64,000 nt of DNA from Pseudomonas asturiensis (GCF_900143095.1 NZ_FRDA01000009.1:124001-188000), one strand, 5' to 3'. Counted from the stretch's first letter, positions 25,408 through 36,000 are shown. Translations and numbers: made by a program. The notes: generated by a model from the sequence alone, not told the origin.

Positions 25408-28235
25408 CCGACTATAAAGCCACGCTAAACCTTCCGGACACCGCCTTCCCTATGAAGGCCGGCCTGCCCCAGCGCGAGCCGCAAACTCTGCAGCGCTGGG
25501 ACAGCATTGGCCTGTACCAGAAGCTGCGCGAAATTGGCAAGGATCGTCCGAAGTTCGTCCTGCACGACGGCCCTCCGTACGCCAACGGCAATATTCACAT
25601 CGGTCATGCCGTCAACAAGATTCTCAAGGACATGATTCTGCGTTCCAAGACCCTGGCGGGCTTCGATGCTCCGTATGTGCCGGGCTGGGACTGTCACGGC
25701 CTGCCGATCGAGCACAAGGTCGAAGTGACCCACGGCAAGAACCTGTCTGCGGATAAAACCCGCGAGCTGTGCCGTGCCTATGCGGCGGAGCAGATCGAAG
25801 GCCAGAAGTCCGAGTTCATCCGTCTGGGTGTGCTGGGTGACTGGAGCAATCCGTACCTGACCATGAACTTCTCCAACGAAGCCGGGGAAATCCGCGCGCT
25901 GGCCGAGATGGTCAAGGGCGGTTTCGTCTTCAAGGGCCTGAAGCCGGTCAACTGGTGTTTCGATTGTGGCTCGGCACTGGCCGAAGCTGAAGTCGAATAC
26001 CAGGACAAGAAATCCTCGACCATCGACGTCGCATTCCCGATCGCTGACGAAGCGAAACTGGCCGCTGCATTCGGCCTGACGTCGCTGGACAAGCCTGCGT
26101 CCATCGTCATCTGGACCACCACCCCGTGGACCATTCCGGCGAACCAGGCGCTGAACGTCCATCCCGAATTCAACTATGCGCTGGTCGATGTCGGCGACAA
26201 GCTGCTGGTGCTGGCCGAAGAGCTGGTCGAGTCCTGCATGGCTCGCTACAAGCTGGAAGGCACGGTCATCGCGACCACCACCGGTCAGTCGCTGGAACTG
26301 ATCAACTTCCGTCACCCGTTCTACGACCGCCTGTCGCCGATCTACCTGGCTGACTACGTCGAGCTGGGCGCTGGCACCGGTATCGTTCACTGCTCGCCTG
26401 CCTATGGCGTGGACGACTTCAACATCTGCAAGGCCTACGGCATCAGCAACGACGACATCATCAGTCCGGTGCAGAGCAACGGCGTGTATGTCGAATCGCT
26501 GGAGTTCTTCGGTGGCCAGTTCATCTTCAAGGCCAACCAGAACATCATCGACAAGCTGACCGAAGTCGGCAGCCTGATGGACACCGAAACCATCAGCCAC
26601 AGCTACATGCACTGCTGGCGTCACAAGTCGCCGCTGATCTACCGCGCCACTGCGCAGTGGTTCGTCGGCATGGACAAGCAACCTGCCACTGGCGACACGC
26701 TGCGTGAGCGTGCGGTCAAGGCCATCGAAGACACCGGGTTCGTTCCGGCCTGGGGCCAGGCGCGCCTGCACTCGATGATCGCCAATCGTCCTGACTGGTG
26801 CATCTCGCGCCAGCGCAACTGGGGCGTGCCGATTCCGTTCTTCCTGCACAAGGAAAGCGGCGACCTGCATCCACGTACCGTCGAGCTGATGGAAGAAGTG
26901 GCTCAACGTGTCGAGAAAGAAGGCATCGAGGCGTGGTTCAAGCTGGACGCCAGCGAGTTGCTGGGTGACGAAGCGGCCAAGTACGACAAGATCTCCGACA
27001 CACTGGATGTCTGGTTCGACTCAGGCACTACGCACTGGCACGTGCTGCGTGGCTCGCACCCGATGGGCCACGAAAGCGGCCCGCGTGCCGACCTGTACCT
27101 GGAAGGCTCCGACCAGCATCGTGGCTGGTTCCACTCGTCGCTGCTGACCGGTTGCGCCATCGATAACCATGCGCCGTATCGCGAACTGCTGACCCACGGT
27201 TTTGTGGTCGACGAGAACGGTCGCAAGATGTCCAAGTCGCTGAACAACGTGGTTGCGCCGCAAAAGGTCAACGACTCGCTGGGCGCCGACATCATGCGTC
27301 TTTGGGTTTCGGCGACCGACTATTCGGGCGAGATGGCGGTGTCGGACCAGATCCTGCAGCGCAGCGCCGATGCCTATCGTCGTATCCGCAACACGGCTCG
27401 CTTCCTGCTCTCCAACCTGTCAGGCTTCAACCCGGCGACCGACATTTTGCCAGCCGAAGAAATGCTCGCGCTGGACCGTTGGGCGGTGGACCGCACCTTG
27501 TTGCTGCAACGTGAGTTGCAAGAGCACTACAGCGAATACCGTTTCTGGAACGTGTACTCCAAGGTCCACAACTTCTGCGTGCAGGAGCTGGGCGGTTTCT
27601 ACCTGGACATCATCAAGGATCGCCAGTACACCACGGCCGCCAACAGCACGGCACGCCGCTCATGCCAGACCGCGCTGTATCACATCTCCGAAGCGCTGGT
27701 GCGCTGGATCGCGCCGATCCTGGCCTTTACCGCCGACGAGCTGTGGCAGTTCCTGCCGGGTGAGCGCAACGAATCCGTGATGCTCAACACCTGGTACGAA
27801 GGCCTCACCGAGATGCCGGCCGAGTTTGAAATGGACCGCGCCTACTGGGAGCGGATCATGGCGGTGAAGACGTCGGTCAACAAGGAAATGGAAAACCTGC
27901 GTGCTGCCAAGGCCATTGGCGGCAACCTGCAGGCTGAAGTGACCCTGTACGCCGAAGACTCGCTGGTGGCGGACCTGTCGAAGCTGAGCAACGAGCTGCG
28001 CTTCGTGTTGATTACCTCCACCGCCAGCGTTGCGCCTCTGGCTGCGGCCCCGGCTGATGCAGTGGTGACCGAAGTCGCCGGTCTGAAGCTCAAGGTGGTC
28101 AAGTCCGGTCACGCCAAATGCGCGCGTTGCTGGCATCACCGTGAGGACGTTGGCGTGAACCCTGAGCATCCTGAAATCTGCGGTCGCTGTGTGGACAACA
28201 TCAGCGGTGCGGGCGAGGTGCGTCACTATGCGTGA
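25404..28235 (+). CDS. ileS: Isoleucyl-tRNA synthetase
   Basis: A 943-residue class I synthetase. The HIGH motif is in PPYANGNIHIGHAVNKI near residue 60, the KMSKS motif in GRKMSKSLNN near residue 615, and the editing domain between them contains WTTTPWTIPANQAL. A C-terminal zinc site uses CARCWHHR and CGRC. The ATG at 25404 overlaps the ribF stop, and lspA starts inside its final codons. Confidence 0.98.
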   Translation: MTDYKATLNLPDTAFPMKAGLPQREPQTLQRWDSIGLYQKLREIGKDRPKFVLHDGPPYANGNIHIGHAVNKILKDMILRSKTLAGFDAPYVPGWDCHGLPIEHKVEVTHGKNLSADKTRELCRAYAAEQIEGQKSEFIRLGVLGDWSNPYLTMNFSNEAGEIRALAEMVKGGFVFKGLKPVNWCFDCGSALAEAEVEYQDKKSSTIDVAFPIADEAKLAAAFGLTSLDKPASIVIWTTTPWTIPANQALNVHPEFNYALVDVGDKLLVLAEELVESCMARYKLEGTVIATTTGQSLELINFRHPFYDRLSPIYLADYVELGAGTGIVHCSPAYGVDDFNICKAYGISNDDIISPVQSNGVYVESLEFFGGQFIFKANQNIIDKLTEVGSLMDTETISHSYMHCWRHKSPLIYRATAQWFVGMDKQPATGDTLRERAVKAIEDTGFVPAWGQARLHSMIANRPDWCISRQRNWGVPIPFFLHKESGDLHPRTVELMEEVAQRVEKEGIEAWFKLDASELLGDEAAKYDKISDTLDVWFDSGTTHWHVLRGSHPMGHESGPRADLYLEGSDQHRGWFHSSLLTGCAIDNHAPYRELLTHGFVVDENGRKMSKSLNNVVAPQKVNDSLGADIMRLWVSATDYSGEMAVSDQILQRSADAYRRIRNTARFLLSNLSGFNPATDILPAEEMLALDRWAVDRTLLLQRELQEHYSEYRFWNVYSKVHNFCVQELGGFYLDIIKDRQYTTAANSTARRSCQTALYHISEALVRWIAPILAFTADELWQFLPGERNESVMLNTWYEGLTEMPAEFEMDRAYWERIMAVKTSVNKEMENLRAAKAIGGNLQAEVTLYAEDSLVADLSKLSNELRFVLITSTASVAPLAAAPADAVVTEVAGLKLKVVKSGHAKCARCWHHREDVGVNPEHPEICGRCVDNISGAGEVRHYA

Positions 28236-28743
28236 TTCTGCTCCGGGCCGTTTTGGCCGCCTGAGCTGGTTGTGGTTGAGCGTGCTGGTTCTGGTCATCG
28301 ACCAGGCCAGCAAGTTCTACTTCGAGAACCGCCTGGGTCTGTACGAACAGATTGTGGTGATTCCTGACTACTTCAGCTGGATGCTGGCCTACAACACCGG
28401 GGCTGCGTTCAGCTTTCTGGCTGACGGTGCCGGCTGGCAGCGCTGGTTGTTTGCCCTGATCGCCATCGTGGTCAGCGCCGTGCTGGTGGTCTGGCTCAAG
28501 CGTCTGGGGCGCGACGACACCTGGCTGGCCATCGCGCTGGCGCTGGTGCTGGGCGGCGCACTGGGTAACCTCTACGACCGTATCGTGCTGGGCCACGTGA
28601 TCGACTTCATTCTGGTCCACTGGCAGAACCGCTGGCATTTCCCGGCGTTCAATGTGGCCGACAGCGGTATTACCGTGGGTGCGATCATGCTGGCGCTGGA
28701 CATGTTCAAGAGCAAGAAAACCGGAGAGCCTGCCCATGACTGA
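28228..28743 (+). CDS. lspA: Lipoprotein signal peptidase II
   Basis: A 171-residue inner-membrane aspartyl peptidase that cleaves prolipoproteins after lipidation. Four membrane helices are visible, with the catalytic aspartates in the motifs GGALGNLYDRI and FPAFNVADSGITVG. The ATG at 28228 overlaps the end of ileS, giving the conserved ileS-lspA pair. Confidence 0.97.
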   Translation: MRDSAPGRFGRLSWLWLSVLVLVIDQASKFYFENRLGLYEQIVVIPDYFSWMLAYNTGAAFSFLADGAGWQRWLFALIAIVVSAVLVVWLKRLGRDDTWLAIALALVLGGALGNLYDRIVLGHVIDFILVHWQNRWHFPAFNVADSGITVGAIMLALDMFKSKKTGEPAHD

Positions 28744-29212
28744 ACAGTCTTCGATTCAAGGTTCGTCCGACGAGCTGCGCATCGGCCAGAACACGCAGGT
28801 CACGCTGCATTTTGCCCTGCGTCTGGAAAACGGCGACACCGTCGACAGCACCTTCGAAAAGGCGCCCGCCACGTTCAAGGTCGGTGACGGCAACCTGCTG
28901 CCGGGCTTTGAAGCCGCTATTTTCGGCTTCAAGGCAGGCGACCGGAAGACCGTGCAGATTCTGCCGGAAAACGCCTTTGGTCAGCCCAACCCACAAAACG
29001 TGCAGATCATGCCACGCTCGCAGTTTGCGGGTATGGAACTGTCCGAAGGGTTGCTGGTGATCTTCAATGACGCAGCGAACACCGAGTTGCCCGGCGTGGT
29101 GAAAGCATTCGATGATGAACAGGTCACCATCGACTTCAATCATCCGCTGGCAGGCAAGACGCTGAGCTTTGAAGTGCAAATCTTCGAAGTGAAGGCGATT
29201 CTGGCGTCCTGA
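28736..29212 (+). CDS. fkpB: FKBP-type peptidyl-prolyl isomerase, SlpA/FkpB
   Basis: A 158-residue SlyD-like isomerase with an FKBP core (VTLHFALRLENGDTVDST, PGFEAAIFGFKAGD) and the inserted IF chaperone domain (NPQNVQIMPRSQFAGME). It lacks the His-rich metal tail of SlyD. The ATG at 28736 overlaps the lspA stop. Confidence 0.95.
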   Translation: MTEQSSIQGSSDELRIGQNTQVTLHFALRLENGDTVDSTFEKAPATFKVGDGNLLPGFEAAIFGFKAGDRKTVQILPENAFGQPNPQNVQIMPRSQFAGMELSEGLLVIFNDAANTELPGVVKAFDDEQVTIDFNHPLAGKTLSFEVQIFEVKAILAS

Positions 29213-29223
29213 TCCCGATATCG

Positions 29224-29243
29224 AGCCCGGCTTCGGCCGGGCT
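29224..29243 (+). terminator. UUCG-capped stem-loop between fkpB and ispH
   Basis: An eight-base perfect stem (AGCCCGGC/GCCGGGCT) with a TTCG tetraloop lies in the gap before ispH. No T-run follows, so it more likely stabilises or attenuates the transcript than ends it. Confidence 0.5.
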
Positions 29244-29270
29244 GCTTCGCACGTAACCATGAGGCACAGC

Positions 29271-30218
29271 ATGCAAATCAAACTCGCCAACCCCCGCGGC
29301 TTTTGTGCCGGTGTGGACCGCGCGATCGAAATCGTCAATCGCGCTCTGGAAGTGTTTGGTCCGCCAATCTACGTGCGCCATGAAGTGGTTCATAACAAAT
29401 TCGTTGTCGAAGACCTGCGCTCACGTGGCGCGATCTTCGTCGAAGAGCTGGAGCAGGTGCCGGACGACGTTATCGTCATTTTCAGTGCCCACGGCGTTTC
29501 CCAGGCGGTGCGTACTGAGGCCGCCGGCCGTGGCCTGAAGGTGTTCGATGCCACTTGCCCGCTGGTGACCAAGGTCCATATCGAAGTGGCGCGTTACAGC
29601 CGCGATGGACGCGAATGCATCCTGATCGGCCACGAAGGCCATCCGGAAGTCGAAGGCACCATGGGGCAGTACGACGCCGCCAATGGCGGGGCGATCTATC
29701 TGGTCGAGGATGAAGCGGACGTGGCCAGCCTTGAGGTGCGCAACCCCGAGTCTCTGGCGTTCGTGACCCAGACAACGTTGTCCATGGACGACACCAGTCG
29801 GGTTATCGATGCATTGCGCCAGAAATTCCCGGCCATCGGCGGACCGCGCAAGGACGACATTTGCTACGCCACGCAAAACCGCCAGGACGCGGTCAAGCAA
29901 CTGGCCGATGAGTGCGACGTAGTGTTGGTGGTGGGCAGCCCGAACAGCTCCAATTCCAATCGTCTGCGTGAGCTGGCCGAGCGCATGGCAACTCCGGCGT
30001 ATCTCATCGACGGTGCCGAAGACATGCAGCGCAGCTGGTTCGACGGCGTCGGGCGCATCGGTATCACCGCAGGTGCTTCGGCACCGGAAGTGCTGGTGCG
30101 TGGCGTGATCCGGCAATTGCAGGCCTGGGGCGCAACCGGTGCCGATGAACTGGCGGGTCGTGAAGAGAACATCACGTTCTCGATGCCCAAAGAGTTGCGG
30201 GTCAAATCGCTGCTCTGA
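29271..30218 (+). CDS. ispH: 4-hydroxy-3-methylbut-2-enyl diphosphate reductase
   Basis: A 315-residue iron-sulfur enzyme for the last MEP-pathway step, making IPP and DMAPP. The three cluster cysteines are in GFCAGVDRAI, DATCPLVTKVH and DICYATQNRQ. I start at the ATG at 29271 (MQIKLANPRGF), the family start; another ATG four codons upstream is in frame. It closes the ribF-ileS-lspA-fkpB-ispH run. Confidence 0.97.
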   Translation: MQIKLANPRGFCAGVDRAIEIVNRALEVFGPPIYVRHEVVHNKFVVEDLRSRGAIFVEELEQVPDDVIVIFSAHGVSQAVRTEAAGRGLKVFDATCPLVTKVHIEVARYSRDGRECILIGHEGHPEVEGTMGQYDAANGGAIYLVEDEADVASLEVRNPESLAFVTQTTLSMDDTSRVIDALRQKFPAIGGPRKDDICYATQNRQDAVKQLADECDVVLVVGSPNSSNSNRLRELAERMATPAYLIDGAEDMQRSWFDGVGRIGITAGASAPEVLVRGVIRQLQAWGATGADELAGREENITFSMPKELRVKSLL

Positions 30219-30224
30219 CGTTGC

Positions 30225-30725
30225 TCAGCCGCACAGCGGCGCTTCAACTTTCGTCTCATCGATCCTGACGCGGCCGGTTCGGGCCACTATCACGCGATAG
30301 TGGCTCACCGGCTGATCCCTGATACACACGTGTATTGTCCCGTTGGCCGCGTTACGCAGGCCGCCCAGCCCGGTAAATGTCAGGTGTTCAGCCACTTTTT
30401 TATTGCCGACGATTCGGGTGTTCGACGACCTCGCACGCTCGATGAGCAGCACGTCTTGATCATCAGGACCCTTGCCGTCTGCGTCGAAAATCATCCGCCA
30501 GCCGTTGCTCCAGTCGTTCTCGATAGCGTGAATCGTCACCCATTGGTTATGCGTGATGGCCGCGACCCTTGCGGACCGGATGCCGCTGGCCAGTTCCTGG
30601 GCCGCCACGAGCCTGCGATGATCGTCAATCAATTCTGTAACAGAGGGCATCGCGATATTGGCCAGAATCGCCACCAGTGCGACGACCACCAGCAATTCAA
30701 CCAGCGTGAATCCTGCCTGCTTCAT
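30225..30725 (-). CDS. fimT: FimT-type minor pseudopilin with GRxR motif
   Basis: A 166-residue GspH/FimT prepilin. The class III signal is KQAGFTLVELLVVVALVAIL, with PilD cleavage expected after the Gly and Glu at +5. Near the C-terminus lies GRVR, matching the GRxR motif reported to bind DNA in FimT of naturally transformable bacteria such as Legionella. The start chosen (30725) has the ribosome site GGAAGGAAAAC; a longer frame to 30782 lacks one. It is transcribed away from fimU, with ispH convergent only seven bases away. Confidence 0.9.
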   Translation of the reverse strand: MKQAGFTLVELLVVVALVAILANIAMPSVTELIDDHRRLVAAQELASGIRSARVAAITHNQWVTIHAIENDWSNGWRMIFDADGKGPDDQDVLLIERARSSNTRIVGNKKVAEHLTFTGLGGLRNAANGTIHVCIRDQPVSHYRVIVARTGRVRIDETKVEAPLCG

Positions 30726-30766
30726 CTGTTTTCCTTCCCTGGAAAGGCTGTTCCAAACACGTGCGG

Positions 30767-30796
30767 GCGTTCGTCCTCGCAAAACAACCGTACGTC
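30767..30796. promoter_or_regulatory. Two candidate AlgR boxes in the fimT-fimU intergenic region
   Basis: GCGTTCGTC (30767-30775) and CCGTACGTC (30788-30796) each differ by one base from the AlgR consensus CCGTTCGTC. AlgR is known to bind and activate the fimU-pilVWXY1Y2E promoter in P. aeruginosa, so the location is right. Direct evidence here is sequence similarity only. Confidence 0.5.
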
Positions 30797-30856
30797 CCGC
30801 TATAGATTTTCCGACGGCATTGCTGCCTTATAGTCGTAACGTCTAGGAGACACTCA

Positions 30857-31354
30857 ATGCGTCATATAGCCAAGGGATTCAGCCTCGTTGAATTGTTAGT
30901 CGCTGTGTCCCTGGTGGGCATCCTGGCGGCTATCGCCATCCCCAATTTCAGCAGCACCTTGCAGAGCAACAAAGCCGACACCGAGCTCAATGATTTGCAG
31001 CGGGCGCTCAACTATGCGCGGCTTGAGGCGATAAACAGGGGTGTGACGGTGCGAATTGCGCCAACCAGCGGGACCGCTTGGAATACCGAGCTTCAGGTTT
31101 ACCTGGTGTCCGATGCCGGAACGGTCTCATCTGATGCAAAAAAGGTCCTGCGCAAGGTTGCACCCATGAGCAGCGGCGGCACCCTGGTGGCCGTCAATGC
31201 CTTGGCTGCCAACGTCAATGCAATGGATTTCAATAATCTGGGCGGGCTCATCGCGCCCACTAGTGCTGTGGCCATGACCTACACCCGAGGCTCGATCATC
31301 AGAACCATGAATATCTGTCTGACCGGCCGGATCGTGCTCGGTGGAAGTTGCTGA
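30857..31354 (+). CDS. fimU: Type IV pilus minor pilin FimU
   Basis: A 165-residue minor pilin with the prepilin signal KGFSLVELLVAVSLVGILAA. It lacks the GRxR motif of FimT (TGRIVLGG at the same place) and has a C-terminal cysteine pair that probably closes the D-region. FimU joins PilV, PilW, PilX and PilE in the priming complex at the pilus tip. Its stop overlaps the pilV start (TGATG), marking the first gene of the operon. Confidence 0.92.
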   Translation: MRHIAKGFSLVELLVAVSLVGILAAIAIPNFSSTLQSNKADTELNDLQRALNYARLEAINRGVTVRIAPTSGTAWNTELQVYLVSDAGTVSSDAKKVLRKVAPMSSGGTLVAVNALAANVNAMDFNNLGGLIAPTSAVAMTYTRGSIIRTMNICLTGRIVLGGSC

Positions 31355-31869
31355 TGCCTGGAACAAACCGACATCGTCAGAACGGCATGACCCTGATCGA
31401 AGTACTGGTGTCGGTGTTGATCCTCGCCATCGGTTTGCTGGGGGCCGCCGCGATTCAGCTTAATGCGTTGAAGTACACCGACAGCGCTACGCTGCGCAGC
31501 CAGGCCAGTTTCATTGCGTACGACATGATGGACCGGATTCGTGCGAACGTGGACGGCAATGCCTCTGCCAATGGCACAACCAACGTCCTGGCGACCTACG
31601 CGCTGGCCAATCTGAGCGCTGCCCCCGTCGCCAACCTGAACGTCGCCCGTGATCAGGACCTGGCCGACTTCAGAACCAACATTACGGCGTTCGCCGGCGC
31701 CACAGGGACCGGAATCATCAACGTCAGTAAAGCGCCGGAGGTGACCATTACCATCGGCTGGGATGACACACGTGCTGCGGTGGCGAGCGACAAGGCCACC
31801 GGGCCGGCCACTGCGACGGCGTCCGCACAGACCTTTACCCTGGTTTCGCGCATCGGGGTCAACCCATGA
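31354..31869 (+). CDS. pilV: Type IV pilus modification/minor pilin PilV
   Basis: A 171-residue minor pilin with the signal region NGMTLIEVLVSVLILAIGLLG. The ATG at 31354 overlaps the fimU stop. The mature part is Ala/Asn/Thr-rich, with few charged residues (FRTNITAFAGATGTGII). It overlaps pilW by four bases (ATGA). Confidence 0.92.
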   Translation: MPGTNRHRQNGMTLIEVLVSVLILAIGLLGAAAIQLNALKYTDSATLRSQASFIAYDMMDRIRANVDGNASANGTTNVLATYALANLSAAPVANLNVARDQDLADFRTNITAFAGATGTGIINVSKAPEVTITIGWDDTRAAVASDKATGPATATASAQTFTLVSRIGVNP

Positions 31870-32570
31870 GGCGCTCAAGCAAAGGTTTCGGCCTGATCGA
31901 AATCATGGTGGCGGTAGTACTCGGGCTGATCGTGACGCTGGGCATCATCCAGATATTCACTGCCGCCAGAGCGACGTATCAGAGCCAGAACGCGGCGGCC
32001 AGCATGCAGGAAGATGCCCGTTTCGTGCTGAGCAAGCTGGTGCAGGAAATTCGTATGGCGGGCACCTACGGGTGCCTGAGCTTCAGTAATTACTCACCGG
32101 TATCACCGGCCATTGCCTGGCCTGTGGCGCTTGATAATCCCATCCTGTGGGACAACGCCAGCAATACCCTCACGCTGGTGACCACCGATGTGGGTTTCAC
32201 CGGCGGTGCGCCCACCTGGACCATCATTTCGGACTGCAGGACCAACACCCAGCTGTACGCAGGTACAAGGGCGCCGCTGGCGGGGGAAACAGCGTTTCCA
32301 CTGCGTCAACTGGTCTACACCCTCAGCGGTACGGACCTGACGATAAGGTTCGGCACGGGAGGCAGCCCACAGCCGTTGCTGCAGAACGTCAGCCGTTTTG
32401 CAGTGTTCTTTGGCATGGCGGGAAATCCCATGTCCTACACCCCGACGATCAGCGCTGCCAATGCCGCCGACATACGCAGTATTCGCATCGAATTGACCCT
32501 GCAAGACCCGAACAATCGGGTAAGGGAGCAGCGCTACAGCGTTGTCGCCCATGTGCGTAATCGCTTTTGA
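31866..32570 (+). CDS. pilW: Type IV pilus assembly protein PilW
   Basis: A 234-residue minor pilin, larger than the others, with the signal SKGFGLIEIMVAVVLGLIVTL. The body has the PilW-type features EIRMAGTYGC and a C-terminal strand-rich end, RSIRIELTLQDPNNRVREQ. The coupled start at 31866 overlaps pilV. Confidence 0.92.
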   Translation: MRRSSKGFGLIEIMVAVVLGLIVTLGIIQIFTAARATYQSQNAAASMQEDARFVLSKLVQEIRMAGTYGCLSFSNYSPVSPAIAWPVALDNPILWDNASNTLTLVTTDVGFTGGAPTWTIISDCRTNTQLYAGTRAPLAGETAFPLRQLVYTLSGTDLTIRFGTGGSPQPLLQNVSRFAVFFGMAGNPMSYTPTISAANAADIRSIRIELTLQDPNNRVREQRYSVVAHVRNRF

Positions 32571-32581
32571 ACGGGCCTGGA

Positions 32582-33091
32582 ATGATCAAGACCGCACGAT
32601 TCACACCGACAAAAACCTTTCCCGCCCACCAGCGGGGCATGGTGTTGCTGGTCAGTCTGGTGTTCCTCCTGTTGCTCACTCTGCTGGGTATTTCTTCCAT
32701 GCAGAATGCGACCCTGCAGGAAAAAATGGCGGGCAGCGTCACGGTGCGTAATCTCTCGTTTCAAAAGGCTGAGGCTGCGCTGCGGCTGGGGGAATCTGCG
32801 ATACAGGCGCCTGATTTTTCAATGGCTGCCTGCAACAGCCCCGCTACCTGCGCGCCTCCGGCCGAATCCACGGTCGTGACGGCGGCGGGGCGCAACGGCA
32901 CGTCAGGCGTGAACTGGGTGGCGGTGAGTGGAGGGCTTTATGGCATTCAGAATCTGGGCAATCCGTCTGCTGCGCTCATGAAGTGCAAGACGTTGAATCC
33001 GAGCCTGGTCACGCTGTATCGAGTCACGGCGGTCTCCACTCAGGGGCCATCGCGAACTGTTCTGGAGAGTATTTATGCCGTCAATTGCTAA
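32582..33091 (+). CDS. pilX: Type IV pilus assembly protein PilX
   Basis: A 169-residue minor pilin. The hydrophobic helix MVLLVSLVFLLLLTLLGISS follows HQRG, with a conserved QNATLQEKMAG stretch after it, typical of PilX. I use the ATG at 32582 (a TTG at 32567 is also open). Its 3' end overlaps pilY1 by 17 bases. Confidence 0.92.
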   Translation: MIKTARFTPTKTFPAHQRGMVLLVSLVFLLLLTLLGISSMQNATLQEKMAGSVTVRNLSFQKAEAALRLGESAIQAPDFSMAACNSPATCAPPAESTVVTAAGRNGTSGVNWVAVSGGLYGIQNLGNPSAALMKCKTLNPSLVTLYRVTAVSTQGPSRTVLESIYAVNC

Positions 33092-36000
33092 GACACTTCG
33101 TCGTGCCCTGAAGTACGTCTATGGCGCGTTGCTGGCGTTGTACCTGACCACGCCTGTGTACGCGTTCACACCGGCGCAAGTCCCGCTGCTCAGCTCCTCG
33201 GCTGTGCCACCCAACCTCATGCTGATGGTCGACAACTCGGGGAGTATGTACAACATCATCTGGGCGTCGGGTTTTGACCAGAATGTCGTCCGGCCCAGCA
33301 TCACCTATTTTTCCACCCAGTGTTTCAATGGTTTCATCACTGTTCCCTGTCCGTTCAGCAGCACCATATCCGGGGAGCAGACGCTGTCAGTGGGCGACAT
33401 CAATTCAACCAGCATTGTCGGGGTCAATTTGTCGTGCCTGTTCGGCGGGCGTCCGATCTTCCGCAATGGCGTACGGTATTGCGTTGTATTGCCTGATCCG
33501 GCAGGCAACGGTTTGACGCGTTATACAGCGGACTACCTGTCCTACCTGATCGACCTGGTCACCCCGGGGTTGTTTGATGGGGGAGTGCGCAATTACACCA
33601 ACGGTGTGATTCCAAACGATTACCGCATGAACGTGGCGAAAACCGTGGCGACGACGCTGGTCTCCAATAACCTCTCGCTGAGAATCGGGCTGGCGTCTTT
33701 CAACGAGCCCAACAACTCGGACCTTGGGCCGGGCGGCAAGATCGCCCGGGTTGTTTCGGACCTGTCTGCTGTACCCGCGACGACCTATCAGCCCAACGGT
33801 GTCAGCCAGACGCAGGCCACTACCAACGTCAATGCTCTCAAGCAGGCGATTACCGCGTTGACGCCATCTGCCAACACGCCTCTGGCAGAAACCTACTACG
33901 AAATCACCCGTTATTTTCGCGGGATGACGCCCTATTATCAGAGCGGCTCCGCGTACACGAGCCCGATTCAGTACCGCTGCCAGAAGAACTATGGCGTGGT
34001 GATCACCGATGGCTTGCCGACCTACGATCGTACCTTCCCCACTGACGACCCTGAAGACCTCGCCGATACGGCGCGCTCGCTGCCCAATTGGGATCTGAAT
34101 GCCGCCAACGACGGTCCCAACCCGCAGGGAGACGGCGAGGGCGATACGCTTTATCTGGACGATCTGGCGAAGTTCGCCTACGACATCGATCTGCGCAAGG
34201 ACGCTTCGACCTCGACGGGGGACCTGACCGGCAAAAGCTGGGACAACGCAGGCTTTACTAAGCAAAACCTGTCGACCTACACCATCGGTTTCACGACCGA
34301 CAACCAGATGCTGCTGGATGCCACCGATAACAATCATGGTCACGGCAAGTACTTCCAGGCCAATGACAGCGCAGGCCTCAGCGCCGCGCTGAACCTGGCT
34401 TTGACCGACATCTATGCCAAGGTCGGGTCGGGCAGCTCAGGCGCAGCGAACTCGTTCACGCTGACCAGCGGAACCCAGTTCTATCAGGCCATTTATGACC
34501 CGAGTGATTGGCACGGTACGATCAAGGCATACAATCTGGACCCGATAACAGGCGCGCTGAGCTCTCCTGCCTGGAACACGGACAGCGTGATTGTCAGCGG
34601 TTCGACGGCGCCTGTTTTCGAGTCCTGGAATACCGCCACGTCAGCCAGGATCACGCTGGACTATGCCAACCTGAGCGGTCCTCAGCAGACGGCTTTCAAC
34701 GCCACGTTGCCGAGCAATGTCTCCGGCACCGAGCTGATTGCATGGTCCAAAGGCGCCACCAACGCCAAACTGAGGACGCGAACCCGATTACTGGGGGACA
34801 TTATCAACGGCCCGCTGGGCTCCGGATTGCCGACCCAGAAAACCGCCGTCGACCTGCTGGGTGACGACAGCTACACCACCTATCTGGCGGCCAAAGCCAG
34901 CGGCATGTCTGCCAGCCTTCTGGCCAATGCCAACGATGGCTATTTCAATATTATTAACCCTGCCAATGGTTCCCGCCGTTACGCCTACATGCCATCGACG
35001 GCACTGGCTTCGCTGGCGACCATTGCGTCCAGTACCTATGGGTCAGGCGTTCACCGGTTCACGGTCGACGGTCAGATTTCGGTCTTCGACACTCAGGTAT
35101 CCGCCGGGTCGGCCTGGCGAACCGTTGCCTACGGCGGGACCGGGGCGGGCGGCAAGGCGTTCTTTGCGATCAAGCTGTATGACGTGGCCAGCAACACCCC
35201 GGTCGCGCTTTGGGAGGTCAAGGCACCTGATGCTTCCACCACCACCAACCTCTTCAACAACCTGGGTTATGCCTACGCAAAGCCTGAGGTCGCCCGTATG
35301 GCTGATGGCACCGGTATCGTGGTGGTCGGTAACGGTTATGGCAGTTTCACAGGCCGGGCTTCCCTGTTCGTGCTCAATGCCAATACCGGGGCGTTTATTG
35401 CCGAGATACTCACACCGGTCATCGGCAATGAAACAGACAACGGACTGTCGTCGGTGAAGTTGCGCGTCAACTCCCAGAACATCGTGCAGGCCGCTTATGC
35501 CGGGGACTTGAAAGGGCGTCTCTGGAAGTTCGACATGAGCGCATCCAATCCCTCGAGCTGGTCTGTGGCCTTCGGTGGCGCGCCGTTGTTCACAGCGCCA
35601 AGAGGCGCTGACCAGCCGATCACGGTTCAGCCGCTGCTGCTCAATCATCCCCTCAACGGCAAACTGGTCTACTTCGGTACCGGCAAGTTTCTGGAAGCCG
35701 CTGACAAGCAGACGACGGCGCTTCAGGACTTTTATGCGATCTGGGATAGCGATGGTGGGTCGGGCCGTGTCGTCGAGGCAAATCTTCAGCCACAGGCTGT
35801 CAGTGGCAGCGTGGTGAGCAACGGCAACACCTATTTCACCTCGACCACCCGGGATGTGGATTGGGCCACCAAAAAAGGCTGGTTCATGCCGCTGGCGACC
35901 GCAGCGCCTTATCCGGGAGAGCGGATCATCTACGCGGCCCAGACCAGTCGGGAGCGGATCATTTTTTCCACCGCATCGGTGAATTCCACCGATCCTTGTG

